Shown one piece after another: positions 9,171-20,146 of a stretch of 64,000 nucleotides of DNA. Every line of letters begins with the position of its first letter. The stretch's first letter is position 1. A program made the position numbers and the translations under genes. Under the pieces are notes generated by a model. It saw only the letters and a list, made by a program, of their open reading frames with translations. It did no database searches and had not been told where the DNA came from. Source of the DNA: Anaerolineales bacterium (GTDB lineage: Bacteria > Chloroflexota > Anaerolineae > 4572-78 > J111); NCBI GenBank assembly GCA_020634855.1, contig JACKAU010000006.1:186001-250000 (forward strand), in the 5' to 3' direction.

Positions 9171-10789
9171 TCAGCCCGCGCCAAAGGCTAAATCAAGGCG
9201 GGTTTGCATCGCGGCGGCGGCCTCGTGTTGGCCTAGCTGCTGTAAGCAAGCCACATAGCCGTGCAAACTCCAGACATTGTCGGGGTGTTGCATGGGGCGA
9301 TGAATCGTTTTATCCAAACCCAGATCAGCCCGATAAACGGCGGTTGCTTCCTCCACCCGTCCCTGCTCCAATAGCAAGGCTCCTAAGGCATGGCGGGTAG
9401 GCATCATCCAGCCCCACGGTTCCGCATATTGCAAATGGTCATCCAGATAAACGGCTTGACGCAAATAGTCAAAAGCCACCTCATAGTTACCCTGGTGGTA
9501 TTCAATCTCACCATTCATCATCGCCGCGGCTACTTCCAGAATATCGACGCAGGTATTGTTAAAAATGTAGCGATGGTCCGGTACATTGGCTTGCGCGGCT
9601 TTAAACGCCGCCCGTTCCACCTCCGCCGCCGCAAAATCACCCAGCGTGGCCGAGGCAATTCCTCGGGCATAGTGCAGCATCGCAGTTGTATTACAATAAA
9701 GCTCCTTATCTGGCGGAAACGGCTCCTCTAAAATCGCTGGCCATTGGCCAAAACGAATAAGCACATGGAGCTTCATCGACACCATGCCTTCTAAGGAATC
9801 GGCCATGGGCGGATTTTCGATCCGCAAAATCGCCTCGTGAGCCAAAGCCGCCATCTGGTTGGTCGCTGCCAGGGCTGTTTTGTATTGCCCTAACAGCATG
9901 GCCGCATAAACTTTGAAGTGAATGTTATGGGCCCGATAAAAGGTATACTCATTCATCTCGCCATCGCGCGCTAAAAATTTGTTATCGACCGCGATGGCAT
10001 TATTATTGGCAACCACCGCATCATAGTAATGCCCACACAAAATATCAATATGAGATGGCATATGCTTCAGATGACCGGCATCCGGCGCCAACTGGCGCAA
10101 GATATCGGCCGCCGACAACGCTTTTTCCGGGTGGGACGACATCTCCATAACATGGACATAAAGGTGGAGCAAGGCCGGATGCGGCGCTGCTCCGGTGGCT
10201 TCAACCTGCCCCAAGGCCCGTTCCAGCACCGTGATCGCTTCCTCGGTGCTGGCGCCCTCGGCCGGCTGACCCGTTTTGAGATCCCATAGCTGCCACGGGG
10301 TACGATTCATCAAGGCTTCGGCGAAAAGGGCCGCCACATCCCAATCGTCGGGATAGGTTTGATACACCAACCGCATCGCGTCGGCATAGTCGTCATTCCA
10401 GCCGATTAACACCGCCTCCTCATGAACCCCTTCGGCCTGAAAGCGCTTTTCAATGGCTCGAATGAGATCGGCTTCCACGGCGGTGACCTTATCCAGATGC
10501 GTATACCCTTGATGAATGGCTTCCCGCGCCTGGGCCATCGCCTGCGCAATCATCTCGGGCGAAAAGACGTTCCATTCTTTGTTATAGTTACAGCCCACGC
10601 CATAAGCAATACCCCAGTAGGCCATCACACAAGTCGGATCAATGACGACCGCTTTCTGGAAACAGTCCACGGCCGCTTCAAAGTTGTAGCCATAGGTCCA
10701 CATCAACCCCGATCAAACCACCGTTGGGCTTCGGCTGATGGGGTCGTTATCTGACGTGAATAATCTCCCAGATCGTAATAGTCGCTCAT
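9171..10789 (-). CDS. TPR-repeat protein, frameshifted near its N-terminus
   Basis: The main frame (9171-10706) gives 511 residues of helical TPR-like repeats (NFEAAVDCFQKAVVIDPTCV, GNYEVAFDYLRQAVYLDDHL, GRVEEATAVYRADLGLDKT) with a KHMPSHIDILCGHYYDAV core. The true start is probably the ATG at 10789 (MSDYYDLGDYSRQITTPSAE), preceded by AAGAGGG. That frame ends at a TGA after WFDRG, exactly where the main frame reads LMWTYGYNF, so one nucleotide appears to be missing at the GGGG run at about 10705. The family is often annotated as hypothetical TPR protein. No signal peptide is present, so it is likely cytosolic. Confidence 0.75.
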
Positions 10790-10833
10790 ATGATTTATCC
10801 CTCTTTAATTTGTTACAGAAAGGAGAAGCTATT

Positions 10834-10887
10834 ATGTCTCAAAAGATTTTACAAATCAATTTTACTTTACTCACCCTGGTAGCATAG
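10834..10887 (+). CDS. Possible 17-residue leader or truncated gene
   Basis: ATGTCTCAAAAG opens a 17-codon frame (MSQKILQINFTLLTLVA) with a strong AAGGAG eight nucleotides upstream. It ends at TAG just before a 16-bp hairpin. The good ribosome-binding site and the hairpin suggest a once-longer gene whose body was deleted, or a short peptide. It is divergent from the TPR protein gene. I recognise no family. Confidence 0.35.
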   Translation: MSQKILQINFTLLTLVA

Positions 10888-10889
10888 TA

Positions 10890-10924
10890 ATAATAGGCCA
10901 TTCCTCAGAGGAATGGCCTATTAT
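10890..10924. terminator. Strong hairpin, probable bidirectional transcription end
   Basis: A perfect 16-bp inverted repeat (ATAATAGGCCATTCCT, loop CAG, and its complement) starts three bases after the stop of the 17-codon frame. No long T tract follows on either strand. It lies 77 bp before the 3' end of the minus-strand nuclease gene at 11001. Confidence 0.65.
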
Positions 10925-11000
10925 ATCAAGCGAAGTTTATTGATGGACTGTTGTTGGCCCAGTTCTCAATCTGAAAAACTTTGAGAAGGGCTAACCAATC

Positions 11001-14000
11001 TTAGAGAGCTTTGATGGCCTCGGTCCAGGCTTTCTTGTAATGTTGAAGAGCCTGGTCGAAATCACCGTTTGCTGTTTCCTGCGCCGCCTGCGCCATCTCT
11101 TCTTGAGCCTTGGCAATTCGACTACTATCACCATTGCCGGTAATGGCTATATTGAGCGCAACCTGCGCCAACTGGCGGTCAGCCTCAACCAACTTGTCAA
11201 TTGCACGCTGGGCTGCCTCGGCAAAGGAGCCGGTCAAAACTTTTTGCAGTTCGTTCACGGCTTGCCGTTCGCGGTCAAAAACGTGATTGCCGGTTTGAGC
11301 GTCCAGCGTTGAGGCGGTGGCCCACCAAGCCGGGTTTAGACTCTGGTCAATGCGCTCCATAGCCTTCTCAAAGCGTTTATCGGTGTTTTTATCGCCTGTG
11401 GGCAGCAGCGCCGCCAGATCATCCCGAGCCGCTTGCTTAAGATTAAGGGCCTGATCCAAGTCCAACCCTATCAGCACCGGGTCGTGGTCTGAGACACGAT
11501 ATTGGTCCGGGCTGTACAGATTCACAATTTGGCCGGCACTCTTGAAGTTGATATTGTAATCAAGCACACTTGGCTCATCAGCATTGATATGCCACTCAGT
11601 GACCCCGACCACTTGGGGCGACAGTGAAGCTGATCCCAGCGCGTGATCAAGATAGCCCCATTGCCCATCAAAGACGTAGGAGTAAGCCTCACTCCCTCCA
11701 AATGACTCGATCAGGTTGGCGTAGTTGTTGGTGATGAGGGCCGTAATCGGGTCTTCTTTAGCATAGGAATTCAGATCGCCGATAATCAAGATGTCGCTGT
11801 CGCCGGTGCCGGTGGGATTTGAGGCCAGCCAGCCGGCCAGCAGGTTAGCGGCGTTGGTACGCACGCTATTACAATTACCCTGACCATCACCGGCATCCGG
11901 GATATCACAAGCGCTGCCTTTGCTCTTGAGATGGTTGACATCCACCACAAAACGGGCCCCGGTGCTGACCTGTTCAAAAGCCTGAGCCAGGGAAGGCCGG
12001 TTACGATCAGCCGAGTCGCCACCGGTAACAAAGGCAGTTGTATTCAAGGCTGCCGTAGCGCCCACCGGGGTCACGCTGGCCGGTTTGTAGAGCAGCCCCA
12101 CTTTAATGGCATCCGTCCCTAAAGCATTGGTCTGCCCGGTCGCCGCATCGACATCAATAAAGGCGTAGGTCCCAGGGGCCGTCGCCTCATTGAGCCGGTC
12201 AACCAAAAATTGAATGGCGCTATCGGGGCCATAGCCATCATTTTCTATCTCAATGACGCCAATGACATCGGCCTGCAAGCCGAGGATAGCGGCCACCGTC
12301 TTGGGCCACTGGCGGTCAAACTCGGCCGCATCATCCGCCCCACGACAGTCGGCGGGGGGCCGCCAACGCCGTCCGTGCAGTTATCAACCTCGTCAGAAAA
12401 ACCATCGAACGTGTTGAAGAAGTTGAGTAAGTTGAGACCGGTCACTTTCAGGCTGCCGCCAACCGGTTCTGGCGCCGGAGGCCGGGGATTAGCCGGGGCA
12501 AAGGTGATGCTGCCGTTTAAGGCGTTGATGGGCCGCACCCGGTAAGCATTACCACTAGCGCTGTTACCGGCCCAGGTATAGGTCATAAGCCCGACAATGC
12601 CGGTAGCCGTATCGCCGCCGCGGAGGGTGTTACTGGCCGACAGCGGATTACCACCGAGACCAAACAAAATCGGGTCGGGGTTTTGGTCATTCAGCGCATC
12701 ATCAATGATGATCCGGTTAAGGTCATTAGCGGCCTGGAGTGCCAGAGCCGGGGCGCCGGGGCGGTCACGTTGGTTGGCTGGCTTAAGCGGCTATCGGCCG
12801 ACATAACAACTTGACCAAAGCGCCCTAATTGGAAATGTTCGGTGACATACAACGTTTGAGGCAAGCGGACCAGCATCCCTTCGTACTGCTCGGCAAAATT
12901 GGCGGAGGGAAAGGCAAGGTTACATCGACCGGGGTTATGCTGGCCGTCTCGCCGCAGTCTACAATGGAGGTCACGTTGCTTAGCTGGGTTTGGCCCTGGA
13001 ATTCGCCGGCTGTACCGGTTACGCGCACCACCTGCCCCAGCGAAACATTATCGTTATTACCGTTGAAAACAAAGATACCATCTGAGGTGGCGGGGTTACC
13101 ATCCCCGGAACGGTCTTGAAGGTAGAAGCCGCGCAGCGTTGGCTGACTGCCTTCATAATCACCCACGACCACACCCTCGGTGGAGACAATACCCGTAATC
13201 GCGGCATCTGGTCCACTGCCCTGGATATCGTAAATGGGGGTGAAGGCGGTGGTGCAAGGCGGGGCCGTGGTCGTAAAGGAAAAGGTGTAATCGGCCGCCA
13301 TAGTATCGGGCGGATCCTCGGTATCCTGATCGGTTACACTGGCCGCAATGACCTTGACCGTGCACAGGTCGCCGGTGGCAAAATCAAGGTCCGGGTCTAA
13401 TGTAAAGCTGATCGGACCCCACACTAACAACGGCCGTATGAATGCCGCTCAAGGAACAGCTAATTTCAAACCAAGCGCCATTGACATTGACCGGTTCGCT
13501 GAAGGTGAGGTCAACATTAGCGGCCAGGGCTACGTCAATCGCGCCGTCGGCGGGCGTGGTCGTGGCCACACTGGGCGCGGCATCAAAACCAAAGCTGCTA
13601 TTGCGGGGATTGGGTGAGCCGGTGGCAAAGTCAGCCGCATTATTATTGGTATCGGTCGCGCCGTTGCCGGCCCGGATAGCAGCGGTGGTATTGCTCAACC
13701 CCGGCGCGGGCGTATTCCCTTCAGAGCAGTTGGCGCCGCCGTAGCCGACAAAATCCACCCTGTATTGTCAGTGGGACAACTGCCGCTCAAGGCCGTGGTG
13801 ATGCTCACCAGCGCCACCTTGCCGCTGGACCCACTCATCGAGATGTTACCCGTGGCATCGGGGTGGGCAAGCCGGTCGTGCCGCCTGAGCCGGCGGCTTC
13901 CTGAACTAGATAATATTGGCCGGGCTGCACGACGCCGGCCAGGGCCGTCACTTGCCAGCTAGTACCGCTCGCTGACGCATACTGGACTGACCAGCCGCTA

Positions 14001-15118
14001 ATGTCAACCGGGTTGGCGCTGCGGTTATAGAGTTCGATAAAGTCATTGGTCAGGGTAGCCCCGAATTTCCGCCGCCGCCATAGACCTGGCTGATGACCAC
14101 ATCGCCCGGCGGCGATACGGCCGTTTGGACCATCAAGGCGATAGTGGTACTGCCGGTACGCGACTGGTCATCGGTGATGCTGATGGGTAAATTTTGAGAC
14201 CCGGCCCCGATGCCACTGTCAACGGTAGCCAGGAAGGAAAAGGTGTTATCACCGCCGGTCACATCGCCATTGCTGCCATCATCAAAAATGGTTGGCGGCG
14301 GCGCCCCTATCGGGCTAAGGTCGCCGGACACGCTGAGGCCGGTGCTGGCCGGGTTGGTTCCGGGGTCACGGCAACCGTTAAAAGCGTTGTATTTCCGGCC
14401 AAAACCGGATCAGGGTTGGCCGCGCCCACGCCGATGGGGTCGGTTGGCCCGCTGCAACTCTGGGTTGGTGAGGCTGAGTTTCGGGGATTAGGCCCACCGG
14501 TGCTGAAGTCGGTCGCGTTGTCGTCGGTATCCTGGCAACCATTATTGGCGCGAAAGGCGGCGGTGGTATTGCTTAAACCGGGCGCGGCCCCGCTGCCCTC
14601 AAAGAAGTTAGCCGAGCCATAGCCAACCACATCGACTATGCCGGCATCGGTCGGGCCACTGCCGCTTAAGGCGGTGCTGTGGTTAACTAAGACCACCTTG
14701 CCGCTGGTTCCACTCATCGAGATGCCGCCCGTAGCATCGGGGGTGGGTAAGCTGGTCGTGCCGCCTGAGCCGGCGGCTTCCTCAACCAGATAATATTGGC
14801 CGGGCTGCACAGCGCCGGCCAGGGCCGTCACTTGCCAGCTAGAACCGCTCGATGAAGCATACTGGACTGACCAGCCGCTAATGTCAACGGGCTAGCCCCA
14901 CGATTGAATAGCTCGATGAAATCATTGGTGTAAGTAGCCCCGCTATTGCCGCCCCCACCGTAAACCTGACTGATAACCAGGTCGGGCGAGACGGCGTGGG
15001 CCAAGGGTGCGCCGCCGATCTGGACTACGTTTAACAGCAAGATCAAACTCAATAGTCCAACCATCAGACGTGTAATGGCCTGTCTTCTAAGCATCATTCG
15101 TAATTTCCTTCTCTCCAA
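11001..15118 (-). pseudogene. Secreted LTD-domain / ExeM-NucH-like endonuclease, broken by at least seven frameshifts
   Basis: Seven or more consecutive minus-strand frames read as one ~1370-residue protein. From the start: a signal peptide (15118 onward, ends APLAHA); a lamin-tail domain (DLVISQVYGGGGNSG); Ig-like segments; a second lamin-tail domain (DVVISQVYGGGGNSG); a Big_5-like domain (TTTPADGAIDVALAANVDL); an OB-fold-like ExeM segment (FYLQDRSGDGNPATSDGIFV); then the endonuclease/exonuclease/phosphatase domain at 12350-11430. Catalytic motifs include VIGVIEIENDGYG, VNHLKSKG, IIGDLNSY and SDHDPV. The last 140 residues are helical. Breaks lie near 14890, 14335, 13860/13750, 13434, 12905, 12755 and 12355, several in G/C runs. 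The two LTD coding stretches (about 13790-13985 and 14695-14885) are near-identical direct repeats. Confidence 0.8.
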
Positions 15119-15269
15119 ACGCGTTGTTTTTACAGGGGTAAGTTACGCAGTGGGTCCACCATATGAAACCGGAGGAGGCAAGCTTTACCTCAGATGGAAC
15201 CGTCTGTAATTTTTCCTTGGGTTTCTGACGTAAATTATCTCAGGCTATCGCACGCTCCTTTCCATAGGC

Positions 15270-16252
15270 TCATTGGCCCCAAGCTCGCAACTCGTAGCGA
15301 GCGACGTCTTGAGCAGTCAGGTCAATACAGATTTCAAAATCTACGGGCGCGCCGCTGCTTAATGCCGGCCCGCTTTCAAAGTCATCGCCAAACGTAACGA
15401 TATTATTCTGCGCGTCGAATAAGACAGCGGCAATGACCAGATAATCGTGGACGGCGCTGTTAGGGCTATCGACATTACCCGCCAAGCAATACGATTCGTC
15501 TTCAGTCCATTGCTTAATATCCAAGAATTGAAAATCATAATACGGGCTTTGATTGCTGGGCTGCGCGGTAACATTGAGATTGAAATCGGCTGCGCTTTGA
15601 ATATTACTGATGGTCAATTCAAAGGGAACTTGATCACCGGGGAATGATGTCGATGGGCCAGTAATCAACGGTGTTAGCGGCATCGGCAATAATTCCTCCC
15701 TGCCCATCATAGAACGTACCGGACACCAGCGAAAGTTCCTGAGCGACGCCGGTATTGTTGACCATATCTCCGTAGAGAACCAATCCCTCTTGATAGGGAG
15801 CAGGACTCCACCGGATTCCGGCAAACGACCAACCGGAGGTTTCAGGTTAGGCGCAGCGGGTAAGGGGCGGACAGGGGTAGGAGGAGCACTCATATTTGCG
15901 GCCGGCGCTGCTGCCATCGGGGTGCTGCCGCTTCGGGTAACCTCGACAGCTCTTTTTGAAGGCGCGCCGGTTGTGGCTTCGCTCGGCATAACGTCGATGG
16001 GGGCCGGTTCCGGCGCCAAAGCCAGCGCGTCCCCGGCCGGAGCAGCCGGTTGAGGCAGTGGCGTAACTTGAAAGGAGTGAGTGGGCGAGTACGTCGGGGT
16101 GAGGGTGGGCAACTGGTTGCGAATAATAACGTGGTTAAGGTCCGGCTCTGAACTGATCCCCAGAAGCCGCAGGCCAATAGGGCCGGCGCAACAACAATGA
16201 CCAGTAGAACCGGGCCGTTTTTCCAGGCTGGCCGGATTGTTCGTAAATTCAA
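15270..16252 (-). pseudogene. Secreted Thr/Pro-linker protein with FxLYD-like domain, frameshifted
   Basis: The 5' frame from 16252 gives a signal/lipoprotein-like start (LLVIVVAPALLACGFWGS), then shifts near 16130. The next frame carries a Pro/Ala-rich linker. Around 15820-15655 a third frame holds the expected FxLYD-type sequence (YQEGLVLYGDMVNNTGVAQE, then LSLVSGTFYDGQGGIIADA) before the main frame resumes with PGDQVPFELTISNIQSAADF to the stop at 15270. At least three indels are needed. FxLYD domains are generally extracytoplasmic; no enzymatic role is implied. It is upstream of the broken nuclease gene and on the same strand. Confidence 0.65.
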
Positions 16253-16459
16253 AATCCTTTTTACCCTCTTACGCGTCCTGGTCCATCTGGTTGACTAATA
16301 TGCTGCCATCTCCCGTTTGAGTGGGAGTATATCCCCAAGCAAAAAGATGTTCCTGTTGAAGGTCAAACATTGACCGAAACCTGGAATAACTATACCACAA
16401 AATGGCGGAATAAGTGGTTAGAATATGGCAAGAATAGGGCTGAGATTTTAGTATTTTAA

Positions 16460-16601
16460 CTCAAGTTGCTACCCTTCCAGACCTGACAGGTTTCGGGATT
16501 ACCGTTCAGAGAAAAATCAGGCCAATTCGAGCAATTTAGCCGCATTAAAGCTCGTTTGAAAACCTGTCAGGTCTTGTTCGCGGGCAGGTGGCAACTTGGG
16601 T
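16460..16601 (+). mobile_element. MITE-like family A, copy 2, with 8-bp flanking direct repeats
   Basis: This is a 142-bp element. The outer inverted repeats are CTCAAGTTGCTACC and GGTGGCAACTTGGG; the inner ones are AGACCTGACAGGTTT and AAAACCTGTCAGGTCT. TATTTTAA occurs immediately on both sides (16452-16459 and 16602-16609) in direct orientation, as expected for a target-site duplication. It carries no open frame. Family B copy 2 begins about 10 bp further right. Confidence 0.85.
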
Positions 16602-16612
16602 TATTTTAATAG

Positions 16613-16713
16613 CTGCGAATGAATTCTGGTAAAAAAGAAACGTGTTGAAACCACGTTAAGGGGAACCCAATAACCTGTTTCAACCGGTTTTCTTTAGCAG
16701 CGACCGAATTATG
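16613..16713. repeat. Palindromic repeat family B, copy 2
   Basis: This ~100-bp unit is the reverse complement of 5172-5280 with few mismatches: GCGAATGAATTC at one end, AAAGAAACGTGTTGAAAC, a GGGGAACCCAATAACC middle, and GTTTCAACCGGTTTTCTTT at the other end. It directly follows a family A element. Confidence 0.75.
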
Positions 16714-16778
16714 AACTTTAAAGAATTAATCGAGGTATCTGTCGTCGGCCAGCCTGACTTTAGACACGCCGGCTAATA

Positions 16779-16840
16779 GCCCCCCTAACCCCCCAGCGGG
16801 GGGAATTTTCGGCTCCCCCCTTTGGGGGGCTGGGGGGGCC
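16779..16840. repeat. G/C-run hairpin element
   Basis: Alternating runs of six or seven C and G form nested inverted repeats (CCCCCCAG with CTGGGGGG; AGCGGGGGGAA with TTTCGGCTCCCCCC). The G runs on either strand could also form a quadruplex. It lies 90 bp downstream of the 3' end of the PA14 lipoprotein gene and could act as a transcription barrier. The rest of 16253-16931 holds only the repeats listed. Confidence 0.6.
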
Positions 16841-16931
16841 GCCGGGTTGCCCGTTTATTTTCTTAATCTTCATTATTCGGTTGCGATTGGCCGGATGGCT
16901 ACAAACCAGGAATTACCGAATCCTCTCAAGC

Positions 16932-18395
16932 TCAATCACGACGGTCCCAGTCGACTTCAATACCGGCCTCACCGCCGTAGTCCTGATATTCGACGGTGAT
17001 GGTGTGCCGGCCGGCGCCAACATCTTTAAACGTGCCCTTGCTGGTTCCCCCGTCATGGGAGGCCTCCCCGAAGACGAGCCAATTATCCAGATAAACCCTG
17101 ACCCGATCTTCTTCAGCCAGTTTAGCCCGGAACTCATAGTCCCCTTCGTTTAACTTCACCGTTTTTTGCCAGCGTACCGAGAAGTAGTCACTATTCATGC
17201 CGGGAACCGGTTCATCGTCGTCCCAATCAAAATCGACATCGTCGTCCTCCCGAACCAGGAAGGGCGCATCGAGAAATTCAGGGTTGTTGTAATATTCGCC
17301 CACCCATTTATCGGCGGAGACGAGCGTCTTCTCGAACCAAACGTTGATGTGGGCATCACCGGCATCCTCAAAATATTCGACAACAACGGTATGGACGCCC
17401 GGCCCGATGTCGCCAAACGCGCCGGAATGAAGCATATAGGGGTTGGTATTCCATTCGTCAATCAGCAGCCAGCCATCCAGATAAAGTTTGACCCCATCAT
17501 CGACATCAGCCATAAACCGATAATCGCCCTCCTCGGTAAATTCAAAGGGGCGGGTCCACCGCACCGAGAAATAATCGGCCGGAACATTCGGATCGGGGCC
17601 GGCCGCGCCCCAGTTAAAATCAAGCGTGGGGTCGTCGCGGACCAGGACCGGCTGACCGTCCAGGTTGGGGTTATCATAATATTCGCCTCGCCAACTGGTC
17701 AGCGACGGGGCAGACAGGGTGGGGCTGGCCGTGGGCATAGGGGTCGCCGTGGGCAGCGGGATCGTCGTGGGCCTGGCGGTCGCCGGGGGCGCGGCGGCTA
17801 AGGCTGAGGCCGTTGGGGCAGGTTCGTCGATGGCGTTGGCTCGGGGCAGGCGTGACACGTTGCTCTGGCAGGAAAGCGCGGTAGCGTTGACCCAACCGGC
17901 TTTTCCCTGCCCCGTTTCAACCAGAATCCACAGGTCATCGGCCTCATAAGTTTTGAGGGCTGAGAGTTCCGTCCCGGCCGCCAAGGTTCCGCTCGAAGCG
18001 AAATTGGCGTCAGGCCCGATTCTCAACTGAAGGGTATCCAGGCTGACCTCGCAGGGGACGCCGGCCGCGGCTGAAGGCGTACCGGGCGTCGGTGAAGTTA
18101 TGGGTGAGCCGAACGGCAGGGTATCGCCCTGGTGGCTCGACGCATCAGGTGCGGGGGTGGTTGGGGCCGGGGTTGCCGTTGGCCGGGGCGTGGGTGTACT
18201 GGGCGGGACCGTACTCGTGGCCAGCGCCGTCGTCGCGGTCGCGGTCGGAGTGGTCGGCGTGGCGGTCGATTCAATCGCGCCGGGCGTCGCTGTCGCCGGT
18301 ATGTCAGCCGATGAACAGGCGGTCAAGCCGCTAACGGCCAGCCATAAAATCGGCCAGATAGCGCTCACGAACGGTTGATAAACTTTGTTTCCCAT
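16932..18395 (-). CDS. Lipoprotein with bacterial SH3 and two PA14 domains
   Basis: This encodes 487 residues from the ATG at 18395, which has GGGAGG six nucleotides upstream; the frame is open to 18458. A lipobox-like SGLTAC ends the signal segment (Cys ~27). A long Thr/Pro/Ala linker is followed by a bacterial SH3-like domain (LDTLQLRIGPDANFASSGTL ... GKAGWVNATAL), another linker, and two PA14 domains (WRGEYYDNPNLDGQPVLVRD and WVGEYYNNPEFLDAPFLVRE starts, each with a YFSVRW core). PA14 domains usually bind carbohydrate or act as surface modules, so this is likely a membrane-anchored cell-wall or glycan-binding protein. No catalytic domain is present. Confidence 0.85.
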   Translation of the reverse strand: MGNKVYQPFVSAIWPILWLAVSGLTACSSADIPATATPGAIESTATPTTPTATATTALATSTVPPSTPTPRPTATPAPTTPAPDASSHQGDTLPFGSPITSPTPGTPSAAAGVPCEVSLDTLQLRIGPDANFASSGTLAAGTELSALKTYEADDLWILVETGQGKAGWVNATALSCQSNVSRLPRANAIDEPAPTASALAAAPPATARPTTIPLPTATPMPTASPTLSAPSLTSWRGEYYDNPNLDGQPVLVRDDPTLDFNWGAAGPDPNVPADYFSVRWTRPFEFTEEGDYRFMADVDDGVKLYLDGWLLIDEWNTNPYMLHSGAFGDIGPGVHTVVVEYFEDAGDAHINVWFEKTLVSADKWVGEYYNNPEFLDAPFLVREDDDVDFDWDDDEPVPGMNSDYFSVRWQKTVKLNEGDYEFRAKLAEEDRVRVYLDNWLVFGEASHDGGTSKGTFKDVGAGRHTITVEYQDYGGEAGIEVDWDRRD

Positions 18396-18451
18396 AGATG
18401 CCTCCCCCAGGCCTGACTGTAGTAACCTGAATTCGATAATTAAAGCCGAAC

Positions 18452-18613
18452 ATGTCATTTTCGTAGCCGGAGATGGAGAAATCCCTCAGACATCGCAATA
18501 ATTGAAGCATTCGTAGGGACAAAATAGGCGTTGTCGCTTTAAATTTTCCCAGCCAGACCACTTTTCATTGTATTGTCACAGGGATTTCTCCGCTGCGCTC
18601 CGAAATGACATGA
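18452..18613. repeat. Palindromic element with ~33-bp terminal inverted repeats
   Basis: The left end (ATGTCATTTTCGTAGCC ... GGAGAAATCCCT, 18453-18486) matches the reverse complement of the right end (18580-18612) with a few mismatches. The inner 12 bp (GGAGAAATCCCT / AGGGATTTCTCC) are perfect. The ~93-bp middle has no coding potential. It occupies the promoter region of the PA14 lipoprotein gene. Confidence 0.7.
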
Positions 18614-18780
18614 AGGACATCTATTTCCGAACTTAGGCTAGTAAATCTACAAGAGTATACTTAAGGAGGCTGGAAAACCTTCAGTTTTCATTGCTCAGGG
18701 CAAAAGAGGCGCAAAAAATCGGCCGGTAAACTGAACCACTGACGGCAGCCCGACCGTCAGCGTCATCAGTAAGCCGCTTT

Positions 18781-19731
18781 CTATTGACGAAATTTATCCA
18801 GCGCCGCCGCCATTGCTTCAGGAAAGCCAACCCCGCCATGGCCGGCCTCATCCAGAATGTGTAGCTCGCTCTGGGGCCAGGCCCGGTGCAAAGCCCAGGC
18901 TATATCCAGAGGACCGGAAATATCCCAACGGCCGTGGATTAGGACGGCCGGAATGTGGGCCAAACGGGGCATCCCGGCTAGCACCTCACCGTCGGTTAAG
19001 AAGCAACCGTGACTCCAATAGTGGGTGACCAGACGAGAAAAGATAAGACGAAACTGGGGGTCCTGGTAACGGGGGCTGGGTTCCCAGCCCGGCATGAGCG
19101 AAACATGGGTGTCCTCCCACCGGCACCACGCGAGTGCCGCCCGTTCATGGACCTCCGGATCGGGGTTGGCTAAGAGTCGGGCATAAGCCGCGGCTAAGTC
19201 ACCCCCGCGCTCAGCCTCAGGGACCAACGTGGTAAAACGCTCCCACTCCCGGGGAAAGATCCGGCCCATATCACGGGTGATCCAAGCGATTTCCCGGTGT
19301 GTTCCAGCCGTCACCGCTCCCAGGACCATGGCCTTGACCCGTTCGGGATACCGTTGCGCGTACACCAGTCCCAAGGTCACCCCCCACGAAACGCCGACCA
19401 CCACCCACCGATCGATCCCAAGATGCTCACGCAGGGCTTCGATGTCAGCAATCAGGTGATCGGTGGTGTTGGACCGCAAGTCGGCCTCAGGCTCAGAGAC
19501 CAGGGGATGACTGCGCCCGCAGCCGCGCTGGTCAAACAGCACGGCCCGATAAGCCTTGGGGTCGAAATTGCCGCGTGCGCCAGGACTACAACCACTCCCC
19601 GGTCCGCCGTGGAGATAAACAGCCGGAATGCCCTCCGGATGGCCAATCTCTTCCCAATAGAGCCGGTGACCATCACTGACCTCAAGCATACCCGAGGCAA
19701 ATGGTTCAATCGGTGGGTAATATTGTGTCAT
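18781..19731 (-). CDS. pip: Prolyl iminopeptidase (alpha/beta hydrolase, S33)
   Basis: This encodes 316 residues, the usual length for this family. Motifs in order: the oxyanion HGGPGSG (41-47), DQRGCGRS (67-74), nucleophile elbow GVSWG with Ser ~115, acidic residue in IHGRWD (~271) and catalytic His in DEAGHGG (~298). The family removes N-terminal proline from peptides in the cytosol, fitting a peptide-scavenging role alongside the two secreted proteases of the window. There is no signal peptide. The elbow has Val where most members have Gly (GGSWG), a mild change. No strong ribosome-binding site is visible. Confidence 0.9.
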   Translation of the reverse strand: MTQYYPPIEPFASGMLEVSDGHRLYWEEIGHPEGIPAVYLHGGPGSGCSPGARGNFDPKAYRAVLFDQRGCGRSHPLVSEPEADLRSNTTDHLIADIEALREHLGIDRWVVVGVSWGVTLGLVYAQRYPERVKAMVLGAVTAGTHREIAWITRDMGRIFPREWERFTTLVPEAERGGDLAAAYARLLANPDPEVHERAALAWCRWEDTHVSLMPGWEPSPRYQDPQFRLIFSRLVTHYWSHGCFLTDGEVLAGMPRLAHIPAVLIHGRWDISGPLDIAWALHRAWPQSELHILDEAGHGGVGFPEAMAAALDKFRQ

Positions 19732-19980
19732 CGTTGTCTCGATCCGTGTATTTCAACGTTACGTTCATCGATATAGTTCTTTCTAATGAGTACGATGTTT
19801 TGATTATAGTCCACATCAACTACCTGCCCAATCTCGCTCAAGTTGTTATCGCCAGGAGGGTTAAGCCACCTGAGGCTGGGCCAAAGGGAATCGATGACCG
19901 TCACTCTTGGCGACTAACGTCCTGGTAATGATCGGTTAATGATGAAATCCTAGAATAGTCGTATCTACTTAGCTATATAA

Positions 19981-20121
19981 TTCAAGTTGCCACCTATCCG
20001 CGAACAAGACCTGACAGGTTTTCAAACGGGCCTTAATGCGACTAAATTGGCCGAATTGCCCTGATTTTTCTCTGGGCGGTAATTCCAAAACCTGTCAGGT
20101 CTGATGGGTAGCAACTTGGGT
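19981..20121 (-). mobile_element. MITE-like family A, copy 3, with flanking direct repeats
   Basis: This 141-bp copy is inverted relative to copies 1 and 2. The ends are TTCAAGTTGCCACC and GGTAGCAACTTGGG; the inner repeats are AGACCTGACAGGTTTT and AAAACCTGTCAGGTCT. TATATAATTCA is found at both flanks in direct orientation (19974-19984 and 20122-20132). The right edge lies 15 bp before the ribosome-binding site of the trypsin-like protease gene, so the insertion now forms its upstream region. The remainder of the 19732-20146 gap shows nothing else. Confidence 0.85.
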
Positions 20122-20146
20122 TATATAATTCATCAGTGTGGAGCCG

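Noticed and set aside
17166..17801. 211-aa plus-strand frame
   Set aside because: It is antisense to the PA14 domains of the lipoprotein.
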